Under the pieces are notes generated by a model, which was not told where the DNA came from, ran no database searches, and was given only the letters and a program-made list of their open reading frames with translations. This document shows positions 11,300 through 22,496 of a DNA stretch of 64,000 bases, piece by piece (within the stretch, counting starts at the first letter, position 1; the number at the start of each line of letters is the position of its first letter). A program made the position numbers and the translations under genes. Source of the stretch: Saccharum officinarum (Eukaryota; Streptophyta; Magnoliopsida; Poales; Poaceae); assembly GCA_020631735.1 (NCBI GenBank), contig CM036225.1, positions 61,723,183-61,787,182 of the forward strand. The letters are read 5' to 3'.

Positions 11300-13685
11300 T
11301 GAAAGGTCCTTGTTTGGTTTTGGTAATTGAGTGACAACCTTAGGTGGACTAATTGTGTTTATGTGTGATACATAGGGAATTAGTCCACATATGATTGTGT
11401 CATGAAGGAGCTCATTGCATATGAGACATGACATAGAGTCATGTGACCAAGGTGGCGAAGATCAAGATGAGGCTTGGCTTGATGGACCGGTTGCAAGTAT
11501 GAAGGGCAAGTCGGAGGCTTTGGAGCGTTGGACCGCGAGGCGGTGAAGCTTGAGCAAGACTTGGCACCGATGGACCGAGGCAACGGTGAAGAGCAAGTGA
11601 GATCAAGATCGATGAACCAATACGGTCATATGATGATATGAAGTGGATCATATCATTTATGATATGGTTGGTGCATGTGTTGCATCAACGTTGGAGGAGA
11701 TGGAGTGGAATACGCAAGGCAAAGGTATAACCTAGGACATTTCCATTTCACCGGTCATAGGTGTGTAGAGAAGTTGATGATCCGGTTTAGGATAGATGGC
11801 CGCACTATTAAGAGGGGCAAACCTGTTTGTATATCGGTCATCTAGTGCCACTTGAGCGATCTAACTTTGCATACGTGTTAGGATCGAGTGGCGAGGCAAG
11901 TTGAGTGCCTAACTTCTTCGAGAAAATGATTGTGAAAATGCTAACACACATGCACATGGTGTTTTACACATAGTGGTGTTGGCATATTTGCAAAGGAGAA
12001 GGTGTTGGAGTTGGTGTTGATCAACTTGGAGAAGAGAGAAATGTTTTTCGGTGTTCTCCGGACACTAGGATGGCTCTTGGAGTGGAATACTGCTTTGATC
12101 CATTGTGAATTGGATCAAGTGCTTTAGTGGGATGTGTAGCCCTCTGAGTAATCTTTCCAAAATGTCCAAGATCATCGAAATCGGAGTTCGGAGCTAAGAG
12201 ATATCGCCGTTTTACCGAAGAGTGGTCTGTGACCGGACTCGTGACCGGACGCGTCCGGTCAGCACCTGCGTGTCCGGTCAGTGTTTTTCGTGGGCGAAAG
12301 TGACCGGACGCTGCAACGAGTCCGGTCAGTGATGACCGGACGCGTCCGGTCACTTCGGGAGCTTGCTGGAACCTCTCTGTTCGCTGTTTCGCTGCGACCT
12401 GCGCGTCCGGTCCTGTTAGTGACCAGCGCGTCCGGTCAATACAAGTTTATACACGCGAAAACTAGCCGTTGGAGCACGCTACTGACCTGCGTGTCCGGTC
12501 AGTTCGACAGGCGCGTCCGGTCAGTTCGATCGGCGCGTCCGGTCGACCCGAATCTTGCCCAGTGAGGAGACTAACGGCTCTATTTCGTTGTGGAGCTATA
12601 AATAGATGTTGTGGCCGGCCATGACCGGTAGCTGAGCACACTTTGGCCTTGGTGGCTTATGTGGTAGTGCTTGGAAGCCCTCTAACTCACTCATGCTTGA
12701 TAGTGTTCATCGGATCGAGTGAGAGAGCGATTCTAGTGCGTTGCATCGAGAGGTTTGCATCGAGTGGCACTAGGTGATCGCGTTGCAAGCCGGTGGTGCT
12801 TGTTACTCTTGGAGGTTGCCACCTCCTAGACGGCTTGGTGGCTTGCGACTCCGTTGAAGCACGCGTGGAGATTGTGCGTGGCTCCGGAGGAGAATTTATG
12901 AGGGAGATTGTGCTCACCCCATGGGGATCGCGAAGAGCAACTCTAGTAAAGCTCGTGGCTTGGAGGATCCCCATCTTGAGAGTGGATGTGCGGCACCCGC
13001 TGAGGGTTTGACTCTTGATAGTGAATTAGCTCGTGATCCATCAAGTGGGTGTATCGCCACAACGGGGACTAGCTTGGTGGCAACCAAGTGAACCTCGGTG
13101 AAAAACCGCCGTGTCAACATTGTGTACATCTTCTCGGTGGTTTGCTTTCGATTCACAAGCTTATATTTACATTCATATACTTGTGCTTGTGTAGTTGCTC
13201 TTGTAACTAGTTTGCTTGTGTAGTTAGCTAGTTACCTTCTTGCTTATGTAGCATAGAAGTAGCTCCCGTTGCGTGGCTAATTTGGTTTGTGTAACTTTGT
13301 TAGTCATATTGCTTAGTTTGTGTAGCTAAGTAATTTGCGCTCTCTAGTTTGGCATTAGTTGCCTTGCTATTGAGCATTGCTAGTGAGCATAGGTGGCTTC
13401 GTGCTTTTGCTTACTAGAATTATGTAGGAGCTCTACGGCTTTGCTAAAGTACTAGTGCATAGGTTTGTGTGACCTTGCTCTAGAATTGTTTAGGAGAGCT
13501 CTTGCTAAGGAAAGCACCTTAGTTACATAATTAGGATCTTTGTGAGGTGCTTGTGAACTTAGATAGAGGGGTGTAGTCTTAGCTAGACCGATAGTTTTAA
13601 TTCCGCATTTGTTTCGGTTTGCCGACGCGATTAATTTTAGAAAGGACTATTCACCCTCCCTCTAGTCCGCCATCTCGACCCTTCA
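11300..13685 (+). mobile_element. solo LTR A (2386 bp) of a TGAAAGG..CCTTCA family
   Basis: The termini are TGAAAGGTCC and CGACCCTTCA. The exact 5-bp target duplication gccgt occurs at 11295-11299 and 13686-13690. It is homologous along its length, in opposite orientation, to the 2385-bp element at 28842-31226, and end-related to 42630-45082. There is no internal LTR duplication or pol text, so it is a solo LTR. Its middle (12230-12545) is packed with copies of the self-complementary word gaccggacgcgtccggtc and its halves. The apparent ORFs in this element are not supported as genes. Confidence 0.88.
12230..12545. repeat. array of palindromic gaccggacgcgtccggtc words
   Basis: Two complete 20-base perfect palindromes lie at 12242-12261 and 12333-12352. 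Around ten half words (gtccggtca or tgaccggac) are scattered between, separated by unrelated spacers. The array lies inside solo LTR A. A corresponding but rearranged array occurs in solo LTR B at about 29980-30375. Confidence 0.85.
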
Positions 13686-14066
13686 GCCGTGGAGCAGGCC
13701 GTGAGCAGGCCAATCTCTTCCCTTCCTGGCCATTGGAGGAACATGAGGATGTTAGGAGGCCAGGCCGCCTTCGTGCCGGTCGTTGGAGCGGGCCGTGCCA
13801 CGTGCCTGGGGTGCGGCCCAGGCACTACCTGCTCCCTCGAGCCGTGCCAGCCAGGGCCCGTTGGCCACCAAGCTGGGCCATGCTCGGGCCGGGCCAACGG
13901 GCCATGGGCTGCATGGCCATCTATATTTCTACCCAACGGTGATGTAGAATTATTGTAAAGAACATTTGTATATTTTAATTTTGACCAATGTTGAAACTAA
14001 GGCATGCAATTGTTGTTATTATGTTCTCACTTTATATGGATTGTGTTTTCAGGTGGATACTCCTTG

Positions 14067-17000
14067 ATGGGTTGTATCAAAGATATCCCTACCCTCAAAG
14101 GAGATAACTACATTGAATGGAGAAGAAAACTTGACCTGACCTTTATTTTGGGTGAGGTGGACTGGGTAGTTATCGCACCATGCCCCACTGAGCCTGAGGC
14201 ACCGGTGAGGGGGGCTGATGAGGCCGATGCTGCTTGGCAGACCAGAGAGCGGGACTTTAGTTTCGTAAAGATGTCATATGACCTTGAAAAGGCAAAGTGG
14301 GTCATAGCCAACAAGAAATGTTTAGCTGTGATAAAGAACACAATTGAGCCTACATTAGTGGGCTCCATTTCAGACTGTGACACGGTCACAGAATGCCTTG
14401 AGCGGATAAAGAGTCAGTTCACTGGCTCTTCAAAGACATATGCCACCCAGCTGATAAAGCAGCTGATAACAGAGATGTACACTGGAGGTGGCATAAGAGA
14501 GCACATACTAAGGATGAACAATCAGGCATCTAAGCTGAAACCAATGGATCTAGCTCTCAAGGAAGAGTTCTTTACCTATCTGGTTTTTGCTTCCTTGCCA
14601 AAGGAATATGATACCTTTGTTGTTAATTATAACAAGCAGCCTGAGAAGTGGAATTTAGAGAAGCTCATGGCTATGTGTGCTCAGGAGGATGACAGAATAA
14701 AGGTTGCAAATTGCGGTACTATCAACTATGTGAAAGATAACAAGAAAAAGAACTTTAATGCTAACTCCTCAAAGGCTCAGGGAAAGGCTCCCATGCAAAA
14801 TCAGTCTTAGCAGAAGAAGTTTACAGTAGAGAAAACCCAGTGTCTTCACTGCAAGAAGACGGGGTATTATAAGAAAGATTGTCCCGATTTTCTTAAAGAT
14901 GATCATGGCAAAGAAAGGTGAGAACATTATTACATTCATAAATGACTCTCTATATGTACAATATTCAAAATCTACTTGGTGGATTGACTCAGGAGAAACT
15001 ATTCATGTTGCTAATTCTTTACAGGGATTCTGTTCGACGAGGACTATGCTAATTCTTTACAGGGATTCTTTACAGGGATTCTGTTTGACGAGGACTATGC
15101 CAAGCAGATGTTGAAGTTGTTGGCGACCTTTCTCTAGAGCTTGCTGATGGTTTCACACTTTTACTTAGAGATATTCTTTATGTTCCTTCTTTACAGAGAA
15201 ACTTGATTAGTGTTTCATGTTTGGACAGTGATGGTTATGATTATCATTTTGGAAATGGCAAATGTAAGATAATCTTAATGCATGTGTTGGTCTTACATTC
15301 CTGCAAGGCAAGCTTTATTTATTATCACTTTGTGAAAATGTGAATTCCGTATGTGATGTGAATGAGCATGTATTCTCGTTTGAAAATGTAAACAGAAAAC
15401 GGAAGAGAACTCACGATGCGTCGTTGAAATTATGGCACTATCGTTTAGGCCATATTTCGAGTGGGAGAATAGAAAGACTAGTTAAGAATAAAATTCTTCT
15501 TCCATTAGAGTTCTCAGATTTACAACAATGCATAGAATGTATTAAAGGAAAGTATGTAAAGAAAATTAAGAAAGATGCTAAACGAAACATAGGAATTTTA
15601 GAGATAATTCACATAGACATCTGTGGACCATTTCCTGTGAAGAGTGTGGATGGTTATGACTCGTTCATAACATTCACAGATGACTACTCCCGTTTTGGCT
15701 ACATTTATCCAATCAAAGAAAGAACAAAAGAGTTGGATAAATTTAAGATATTTAAGGCTGAAGTTAAAAATCAGCACAATTTAAAGATTAAGATAGTCCG
15801 ATCCGATCGTAGGGGGGAGTACTACGGTCAACATACCCCATATGGCCAAGTGCCTAGACCTTTTGCAAGGTTCTTACAGGAGAATGACATAGTAGCACAG
15901 TATTCTACACCGGGCGAACCTTAGCAGAATGGAGTAGCTGAAAGACGTAACCGTACCCTGATGGATATGTTGTGTAGTATGATAAGTTACGCAACCTTAC
16001 CGTTGAGTCTGTGGATGGAGGCATTGAAAACTGCCATTCATATTCTAAATAGAGTACTAAGTAAGTTGGTGCCCAAAACACCGTATGAGTTGTAGATAGG
16101 AAGAGTACCCTTACTAAACCACTTACGTGTGGGGGGGGGGAAGCCATACCGAGACTAAAGTATTTAACTCAAACATTGGAAAGCTAGATCCCAAAACAGT
16201 AAGTTGTCATTTCATTGGCTATCTTGAAAAGTCAAAAGATTTTTATTTCTACTGTCCAGACAGACATACAAAGTTTGTAGAAACGAGACATGCTGTCTTC
16301 TTAGAGGATGAGATGATGAAGGGGAGCGTGGTAGCTCGAGAAATTGATCTTGAGGAGAAGAGGGTGTGTGTGCCCACTCTGATGATTTAGGAGTCATTTT
16401 TCTCACTACCTGCTGTTGCTGCACCGACAACATAAGATATTGTGGTGCCAACACCTGTTGTTATTCCTCCTGTGGCAAAAATGAATAAGGATGAGGAACC
16501 TGTCCTTCAGGATCCTATAGAACCTGTTGCCACACATGAAGGGGAGCAACAATAGCCTCAAATAGAAGATGTGCCAAATGTGGAGGCCCTGAGAAGGTAT
16601 CAAAGAGTTAGAAGATTAGCTATTGCTTATGATTATGAAGTCTATAATACTGAAGAGTTTCATATGAAGGGTGATCCCACCTCATATGAAGAAGCCATGA
16701 GAAGCGACCACTCATCGAAGTGGTTAGAAGCTATGAAAGATGAAATGAAATCTATGAGTTCCAATGGTGTTTGGGACTTAGAAGAAATTCCTAAAAGAGC
16801 CTAAACTGTAGGCTGTAAATGGGTCTACAAAATCAAATATGACTCCAGAGGGAATGTAGAAAGGTTTAAAGCGCGACTTGTGGCAAAAGGCTTTACTCAA
16901 AGAGAAGTAATAGATTACAATGAGGCATTTTCTTTAGTCTCATGTAAGGATTCCTTCAGAATCATAATGGCCCTGGTGGCACATTTTGATTTAGAATTAC

Positions 17001-18230
17001 ATCAGATGGATGTAAAGACGATATTTCTAAATGGGGATTTGGAGAAAAATATTTACATGGCACAACTAAAAGGTTTTGTCGTGGAAGGAAAAGAAAACAT
17101 GGGATGCCGCCTAAAAAATCCATTTATGGGTTAAAACAAGCTTCAAGATAGTGGTATTTGAAGTTTGATAGAACGATAAGAAAGTTTGGATTTAAAGAGA
17201 ATGTAGAGGACAATTGTGTTTATGCAAAGTTTAAGAATTGGAAGTATATCTTCCTAATCCTGTACGTGGATGATATCTTACTTGCTAGTAGTGATGTCAG
17301 TCTACTACTGGAAACGAAGAAGTTTTTGTCCTCAAATTTTGATATGAAAGATCTTGGTGAAGCTTCGTTCATTCTAGGGATCGAGATTCATCGAGATAGA
17401 AGTAAATGGGTATTGGGACTATCACAAAAGGCGTACATAGAAAAAGTTTTAAAGAAATTTAGTATGCACAAATATAGGCCTTCACCTGCACCTATAGTCA
17501 AGGGCAACAGATATGGGGATTTTCAATACCCCAACAACCAATATGAGCTCAATCAAATAAAAACAGTTCCATATGCTTCAGTTGTCGAAAGCTTACAGTA
17601 TGCACAAGTGCGTACACGCCCTGACCTAGCGTTTGTTACCGGGTTGCTTGGCAGATTTCAGAGTAATCCAGGAATAGAACACTGGAATTGGTAAAGAAAG
17701 TCTTGCGCTATTTGCAAGAAACGAAAGGCCTCATGATGACGTATAGAAGATCGGATTCCCTCCAAATAGTGGGATACTCATATTCTGATTATACAGGAGA
17801 TGATAGAAAATCCACGTCTGGATATGTATTCGCTCTCGCAGGAGGAGCTATATCATGGAAAAGCTCAAAACAAACCGTCACTACATCATCTACAATGTAT
17901 GCCGAATTTGTAGCGTGTTATGAGGTAACGGGGCAGGTGAACTGGCTAAAAAAGTTTATACCCAGTTTAAAAGTGGTTGACGACATCTACAGACCACTTA
18001 AGTTATACTATGATAATAATCCAGCAGTAAAGTATGCTCACAACAATAAGTCAAGTGTGCTGCCAAACACATTGACATAAAGTATTATGTTGTGAAAGAC
18101 AAAGTCCGGGATCATGTCATAAGTTTTGAGCATATAAGCATCGAAAAGATGCTCGCGGATCCCCTTACAAAAGGCTTACTTCCCAACGTGTTCAGAGAAC
18201 ATGTAGCCGACATGAGTTTAAGGGAAAGCC
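14067..18230 (+). pseudogene. Ty1/copia gag-pol polyprotein, degenerate
   Basis: Gag begins MGCIKDIPTLKGDNYIEWRR at 14067 and runs open to a TAG at 14808. In the same frame beyond that stop lies a zinc knuckle CLHCKKTGYYKKDC, in which the usual His is Tyr. The protease motif WWIDSGE is near 14980. Integrase has HYRLGH..CIECIKGK (HHCC zinc finger, about 15430-15550), HIDICGPF and TFTDDYS as catalytic Asp segments, and [14 protein letters not shown] after a stop at 15922. RT shows KGFTQREVIDYNEAF and YVDDILLAS (about 17265). RNase H shows SDYTGDDRKSTSGYVF and SSTMYAEFVACYE. A run of ten G near 16130 and stops near 15922, 16096, 16389 and 16804 break the frame. It is not functional as read. Confidence 0.92.
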
Positions 18231-18418
18231 TATGATTCTTGAACAATTAAAGGGTCCAAAGTTAAAGAATCTGTTTCAGAACAGAGATGTGTGTTGTAGC
18301 TGTTAAATCTATCGGCGATTGACCGTGACGATGAAGTATGCTCTATGCACTAATATGTGATGGAACAAATAAAAGTGAAAAACATTTAAAGTCCAAAGTC
18401 AAAGATGTAAGTTGAGAT

Positions 18419-18430
18419 AAAGGGAGAGAA
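18419..18430 (+). other. copia polypurine tract
   Basis: aaagggagagaa directly abuts the right LTR start TGTTGG at 18431. This is the expected plus-strand priming site. Confidence 0.8.
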
Positions 18431-18914
18431 TGTTGGTTTGATCTCCCTACCAGGCTGGCCCAACGACCACTTGGGTCTTGACCTCACGCCCTGATCGGGG
18501 GTGCCCAGCCCATCCATGGCTGGCGGGACCCCGTCGTACTGCGCAATAAATAGAGGTGGGGGCCGGTAGTTCTCAGTATGAGGTTCACCGTGAGCCACTC
18601 CGCCCCACCGACAAACCCTAACACCGATCTAAGTGAGGGGCGCAGCCAGCGACGGGAAGCACCACCGCCACTGCACTGCGCTGCCATCGAACTCCACTGC
18701 ACCACTCTTCTTCCCTGACCGACGCTGCCCGTGCGCAGACCTACACCGCCGAACGTGATGGCGGCCGCCGGATCCTCCTCCAAGAACTCCGATGGTCTGT
18801 GTACCTCACACCTTTCTCTCCCTCTCTGAGATCTAGTAGTTTTTGTACTAGGATGTGACTATGATGAATTGTACCCGACTAAATATACTGCCATGTGATC
18901 CTATTTTCCTAACA
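18431..18914 (+). repeat. right LTR of the copia element
   Basis: 484 bp, from TGTTGG to CTAACA, the same length as the left LTR. It is followed by cccac, which matches the left flank cccat at four of five bases. Confidence 0.93.
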
Positions 18915-19516
18915 CCCACCACTCGACCTGGTATGTTCGTCTGTGGTTGCTGCTGGTTAATTTACGTGCTTGTGACCTATTGTACGACCCCTTTGGTAAA
19001 TATGGGTATGCTAACACTTATACTTGAGATGATGAAAGCTTTCCTAAGTGAAAGATAATGTCTTATGATGTTCCATTTTGAAATCTAATCTAATAGCAGT
19101 CTTTAGCTTTGTAGAAATGTATCCGTTCATTGCTTACTATTTACCAGCAAAAAACTTGGATATTGTAGGGACTAGTATGACAGGAAACTGCTGATAAGGT
19201 AAAGGCATCGATGGATGGATATCAACAGGTTTGCGGCCATGGGGCATGTTTCCATGCATTTTTATTGAATTTTACAAAATCTCTAATTGTTTATCACTAT
19301 TAAATCATAAGCTGTTGTAATTGGTACACTTTTGTTCAAACATAATGTCACTTTAATTGCTAAACTTCGATAAAAAGTTCTGTCTGGTTGAATGCTGAGT
19401 TATCTGCAAGCCTGAAATCATTGAGTTGAACTCCTTTCATATCCATTGTTGATTTGTTTCTACCATGATTTTTTTATTCCATGTGATCCTATACTCCAAT
19501 GTGTAACTGTACCACT
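18915..19516. other. intergenic DNA between two transposons
   Basis: AT-rich sequence without recognised coding potential. It is the right-hand host flank of the copia element and the left flank of the CACTA element. Confidence 0.5.
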
Positions 19517-20603
19517 CACTACTACAAAAAAATCTTTGGCGAGACGTTTTGAAATGAGCCTCGGAGGCGGGCAACAATTCTAACCGCCTCGGTTAATGCC
19601 TTGGATTAACCGAGGCGGTTATTTTTTATTAACCGAGGCGGTCACATTCAACCGCCTCGCAAAATAGATTTACGCTAAAATCTATTAACGGAGGCGGACA
19701 TTATAAGAGGTCCGCCTCCAAAAATATTCCCATTTTCAGAGGTGGGCCTCTTATAAAGGCCCGCCTCGGTCAATAGTGGCAAAGCCCAGTAACTATTGGT
19801 GAAGCCCATATGAGCCCGGTTTCTGTCTAGGAGTATATATACGAAGGAAAACCAAACCCACTCACCTCCCCTCCCTCTCCCAGCCGCTCCTCAGCGGCCC
19901 CAGCGCTCGCACTCAGCATCGCGCCCTCTCCCCCACCGCTCCTCCCTCTCCTGAGTGCTCGCACTTAGCCCGCCCCCTCCCCTTCCCGGCCCGCCCCCCA
20001 AACTGTGACGCGCGAGACCGGGCGGCGCTACGCAGCGGGGCCGGATGCACGGGGCCCGGCGGCGGTGGTATGTCCTCACCTCTCTCTCTCTCTCTCCTAT
20101 CTGAGATCCATGGAGGATCCGTCCCTCACCTTCTCCACCTCGCAGATCCAGCATATGGCGGTGGTGGTCGCTGGATCCGACGTCAAGGTCAGCAGGGGTG
20201 GCCGTATCTGGTGGCGCTCCTCCCCTCCCTTCCTTTGTTCGCAGGGGGTGGCCGGAAGCCGATCTTGACGGTGGGAGGCCAGATCCCGACGACCGGTGGC
20301 GGCGGGCTTCTCCGACTGACGACGAGCATCCAGGCGGTGGGGGGATCGAGCGCCTCTGGCTGCGGCGGCGCACGGAGCAGGGGCTGCTCCCCTAGCGGCG
20401 GCGGCAGCCCATATCCAGGCCCGATTAGGGCTGGGTATGGATTGGGGTTTTCCTTTTTATTATTTTTTATTCGATTAACCGAGGCGGACAGCAAACCGCT
20501 TCAGAAAATAGGCCATTTACCGTGACCTTTGATCCGAGGCGGTTGCGAAAACCGCCTCGGTTAATCGATTTTGCCCGCCTCTAAAAAGATTATTGTAGTA
20601 GTG
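19517..20603. mobile_element. non-autonomous CACTA (En/Spm) element
   Basis: The left end is CACTACTACAAAAA and the right end is the inverted form ..TTGTAGTAGTG. The flanking 3-mers are act and aca (two of three match). Subterminal repeats of the type aaccgaggcggt / accgcctcggtt occur in both orientations near each end (19560-19770 and 20470-20575), as is normal for CACTA transposase binding. The interior holds a TATA-like 'gtatatatacg' (about 19832) and a GC-rich block with ORF-like text but no transposase, so it is non-autonomous. Confidence 0.88.
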
Positions 20604-21303
20604 ACAGTAGAATATTCATGTTGAAGCTGTCAAGAGGCGGCATCCCACCAAGAAGCCATAATCATGCTCAATTATTCCTGCCACTTTGGGAGTTTTCCAG
20701 AAGGGATTAGAGAAGCCTGAAGTTCATGATGCAGCATTTTTTATCAAATTAATGAAATCCATGACATAACATTGTTTAATCAAATGAAATCCATTTTCAT
20801 TTATTTTTTCTTTACACAATTATAGTATAGTCCGGGGCAATGGCCCCTTCAGATTCTTCAGAAAAACATTTCATTAACCTGTATTTTCCAATAGTTTGTT
20901 AGGCATGCTTTTTTCCCTGGCTTGTTCTAAAGCTGTACTCGATCAGATATTATGGGGTGATCAAGCACAGGTTACACTGGACAAATAGGAAATGTGACTG
21001 TTATTGATGGCGCCAAATTTGAAACGTCTGATCTGGAAACAATTTTGTGATGTCTCCCCTATGTGATTCCAACCGTGCTCTTGAGTTCAGCTCACGAAAT
21101 TGATGGAACTCATTTTGGTACCTCAAAATTTGCACACAGTGGATAAATGATGTTTAAAACAACGAAGAGCTAAATCCATATGTTATTTCCTACGAGAGCT
21201 GAATGATGTCGAAAGCAAGTATGTTGAGGAGTGCATTTTTGTCTTCAGTCTACTCTTAGGACAAATAGCAAAAGCATGATTAGTCAGATGCTGCTTTCGT
21301 ATG
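20604..21303. other. intergenic DNA, nothing recognised
   Basis: AT-rich text without a supported ORF or repeat boundary. It lies between the CACTA element and a run of four MITEs. Confidence 0.5.
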
Positions 21304-21563
21304 TACTCTTTCCGTCTACAAAAGAATATAATTCTCGTTTTTCGAGAAGTCAAACCATTTTAACTTTGACTGAATTTATATAAAAAAGTACTAACATTCA
21401 TGATACAAAATAAGTACCGTTAGATTAGTTATAGAATATATTTTCATAATAAATTTATTTGGAGATATAAATATTAATACTATTTACTATAAACTTGGTC
21501 AAAGTTAGACAAGTTTGACCGACACGCTTCCTATAATTGCATTCTTTTACAGATGGAGGGAGT
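21304..21563. repeat. Stowaway-like MITE
   Basis: The ends are inverted: 'actctttccgtctacaaaagaat' on the left pairs with 'attcttttacagatggaggga' on the right. The interior has the common 'gaagtcaaacc..ttgactg' words. Relatives of the same family lie at 50085-50321, 60075-60475 and 60545-60808. Confidence 0.7.
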
Positions 21564-21802
21564 TGACAGAACTCGGGTGTATGAATGCCTTTTGTTTTAC
21601 ATCAAGCAAAGGTGTTGAGAGATGTTTCACATGACGCAAAAATGTGCAAGAGATGAAACCAATGTTTTGTAAACTCATAGCTCCCACTAACGATAGATTT
21701 CATAGCTACATTTGTGATTTATGTCTCAGTAACCTGTGCTTCATAATTAGGCTGGTAGGGTGCCACGAAGCGCGCAAAAGTTTCTAGTCTTTTCTTAAGA
21801 GA

Positions 21803-21952
21803 TACTACCTCTATTCCAAATATAAGACATTTAGTCTTTTCCAAATGTAGCTTTTGATGTTGAATATACACTATGTCTAGACAGGAATACATAGTAAAAA
21901 CAATGTATTTAGAAAAGCCAAAATGTGTTATAATTTGGAATGGTGGGAGTAT
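21803..21952. repeat. Stowaway-like MITE
   Basis: The left end 'tactacctctattccaaata' pairs with the right end 'taatttggaatggtgggagta'. About 150 bp, flanked by TA, hairpin-forming. Confidence 0.7.
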
Positions 21953-21977
21953 AAACATTACATTTGTTCATGTTAAA

Positions 21978-22127
21978 TACTCCATCCGTTTCAAATTATA
22001 AATCGCTTTGACTTTTTTGTTTCATCCATTTTGTTGTGTACCTAGACATATTATTATATCTAGATGTATAGTAAAATAGATGTACCAAAAAAATCAAAGC
22101 GACTTATAATTTAGAATGGAGGGAGTC
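21978..22127. repeat. Stowaway-like MITE
   Basis: 'tactccatccgtttcaaatt' pairs with 'aatttagaatggagggagt'. About 150 bp, with inner arms 'aaatcgctttgactttttt' and its inverted copy near 22090. Confidence 0.75.
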
Positions 22128-22197
22128 CCTATGACTAATAAAAATACTTATATTGCATTCCCATTCTTAGTTAATTATGTAACACAATAGACATGTA

Positions 22198-22496
22198 GGC
22201 CATGTTTAGTTCCTCTCCAAAAATTTTTTACCTCGTCACATCGGATGTTTGGACACATGCATCGGAGTATTAAATGTAGACGAATTTGCGAGACGAATTT
22301 TTTAAGCCTAATTAATCCATGATTTGACAATGTTATGCTACAGTAAACATATGCTAATGATAAATTAGTTAGGCTTAATAAATTCGTCTCGCAGTTTTTA
22401 GACGAGTTATGCAATTAGTTTTTTTATTAGTATCCGAACACTCATTCTAACATCCCGTAAAGTATCCGATGTGACGCTCCAAGACTAAACACCCTG
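22198..22496. repeat. MITE of the 'ggccatgtttagttcc' type
   Basis: About 300 bp. It has inner inverted arms around 'gacgaatttgcgagacgaatt' and 'aattcgtctcgcagttttt', and outer ends tagttcc / gactaaac. A relative at 52826-53075 shares the core 'ttaggcttaatagattcgtctcg'. These resemble cereal Tourist or hAT MITEs; the superfamily is not settled. Confidence 0.65.

Larger units (their letters stand above)
10751..13932. mobile_element. GC-rich insert in the copia leader (host of solo LTR A)
   Basis: The segment is bounded by the 7-bp direct repeat ccaacgg (10744-10750 and 13933-13939). The eighth base differs, so it may be a decayed 8-bp hAT-type duplication. Both flanks are very rich in gcccggcccgg and gggccgtgcc words. 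No clear terminal inverted repeat or coding frame was found. At 11300-13685 it contains an exactly delimited solo LTR. The class is unknown. Confidence 0.5.
6263..18914 (+). mobile_element. Ty1/copia LTR retrotransposon, nested with other insertions
   Basis: Two LTRs of identical length (484 bp; 6263-6746 and 18431-18914) start TGTTGG and end CTAACA. A tRNA-iMet-type primer binding site follows the left LTR and a purine tract precedes the right one. The flanks are cccat on the left and cccac on the right, a near-perfect 5-bp target duplication. The pol order is gag, protease, integrase, RT, RNase H, which defines Ty1/copia. Removing the inserts at 6764-9640 and about 10751-13932 leaves roughly 6.6 kb, a normal copia length. 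The element is dead: several in-frame stops and frame changes interrupt pol. The LTRs differ by scattered substitutions, mostly transitions, so the insertion is not recent. Confidence 0.93.

Noticed and set aside
20070..20525. 151-codon plus-strand ORF
   Set aside because: It lies inside the non-autonomous CACTA element, is Gly/Pro-rich text without similarity, and frames on both strands are open.
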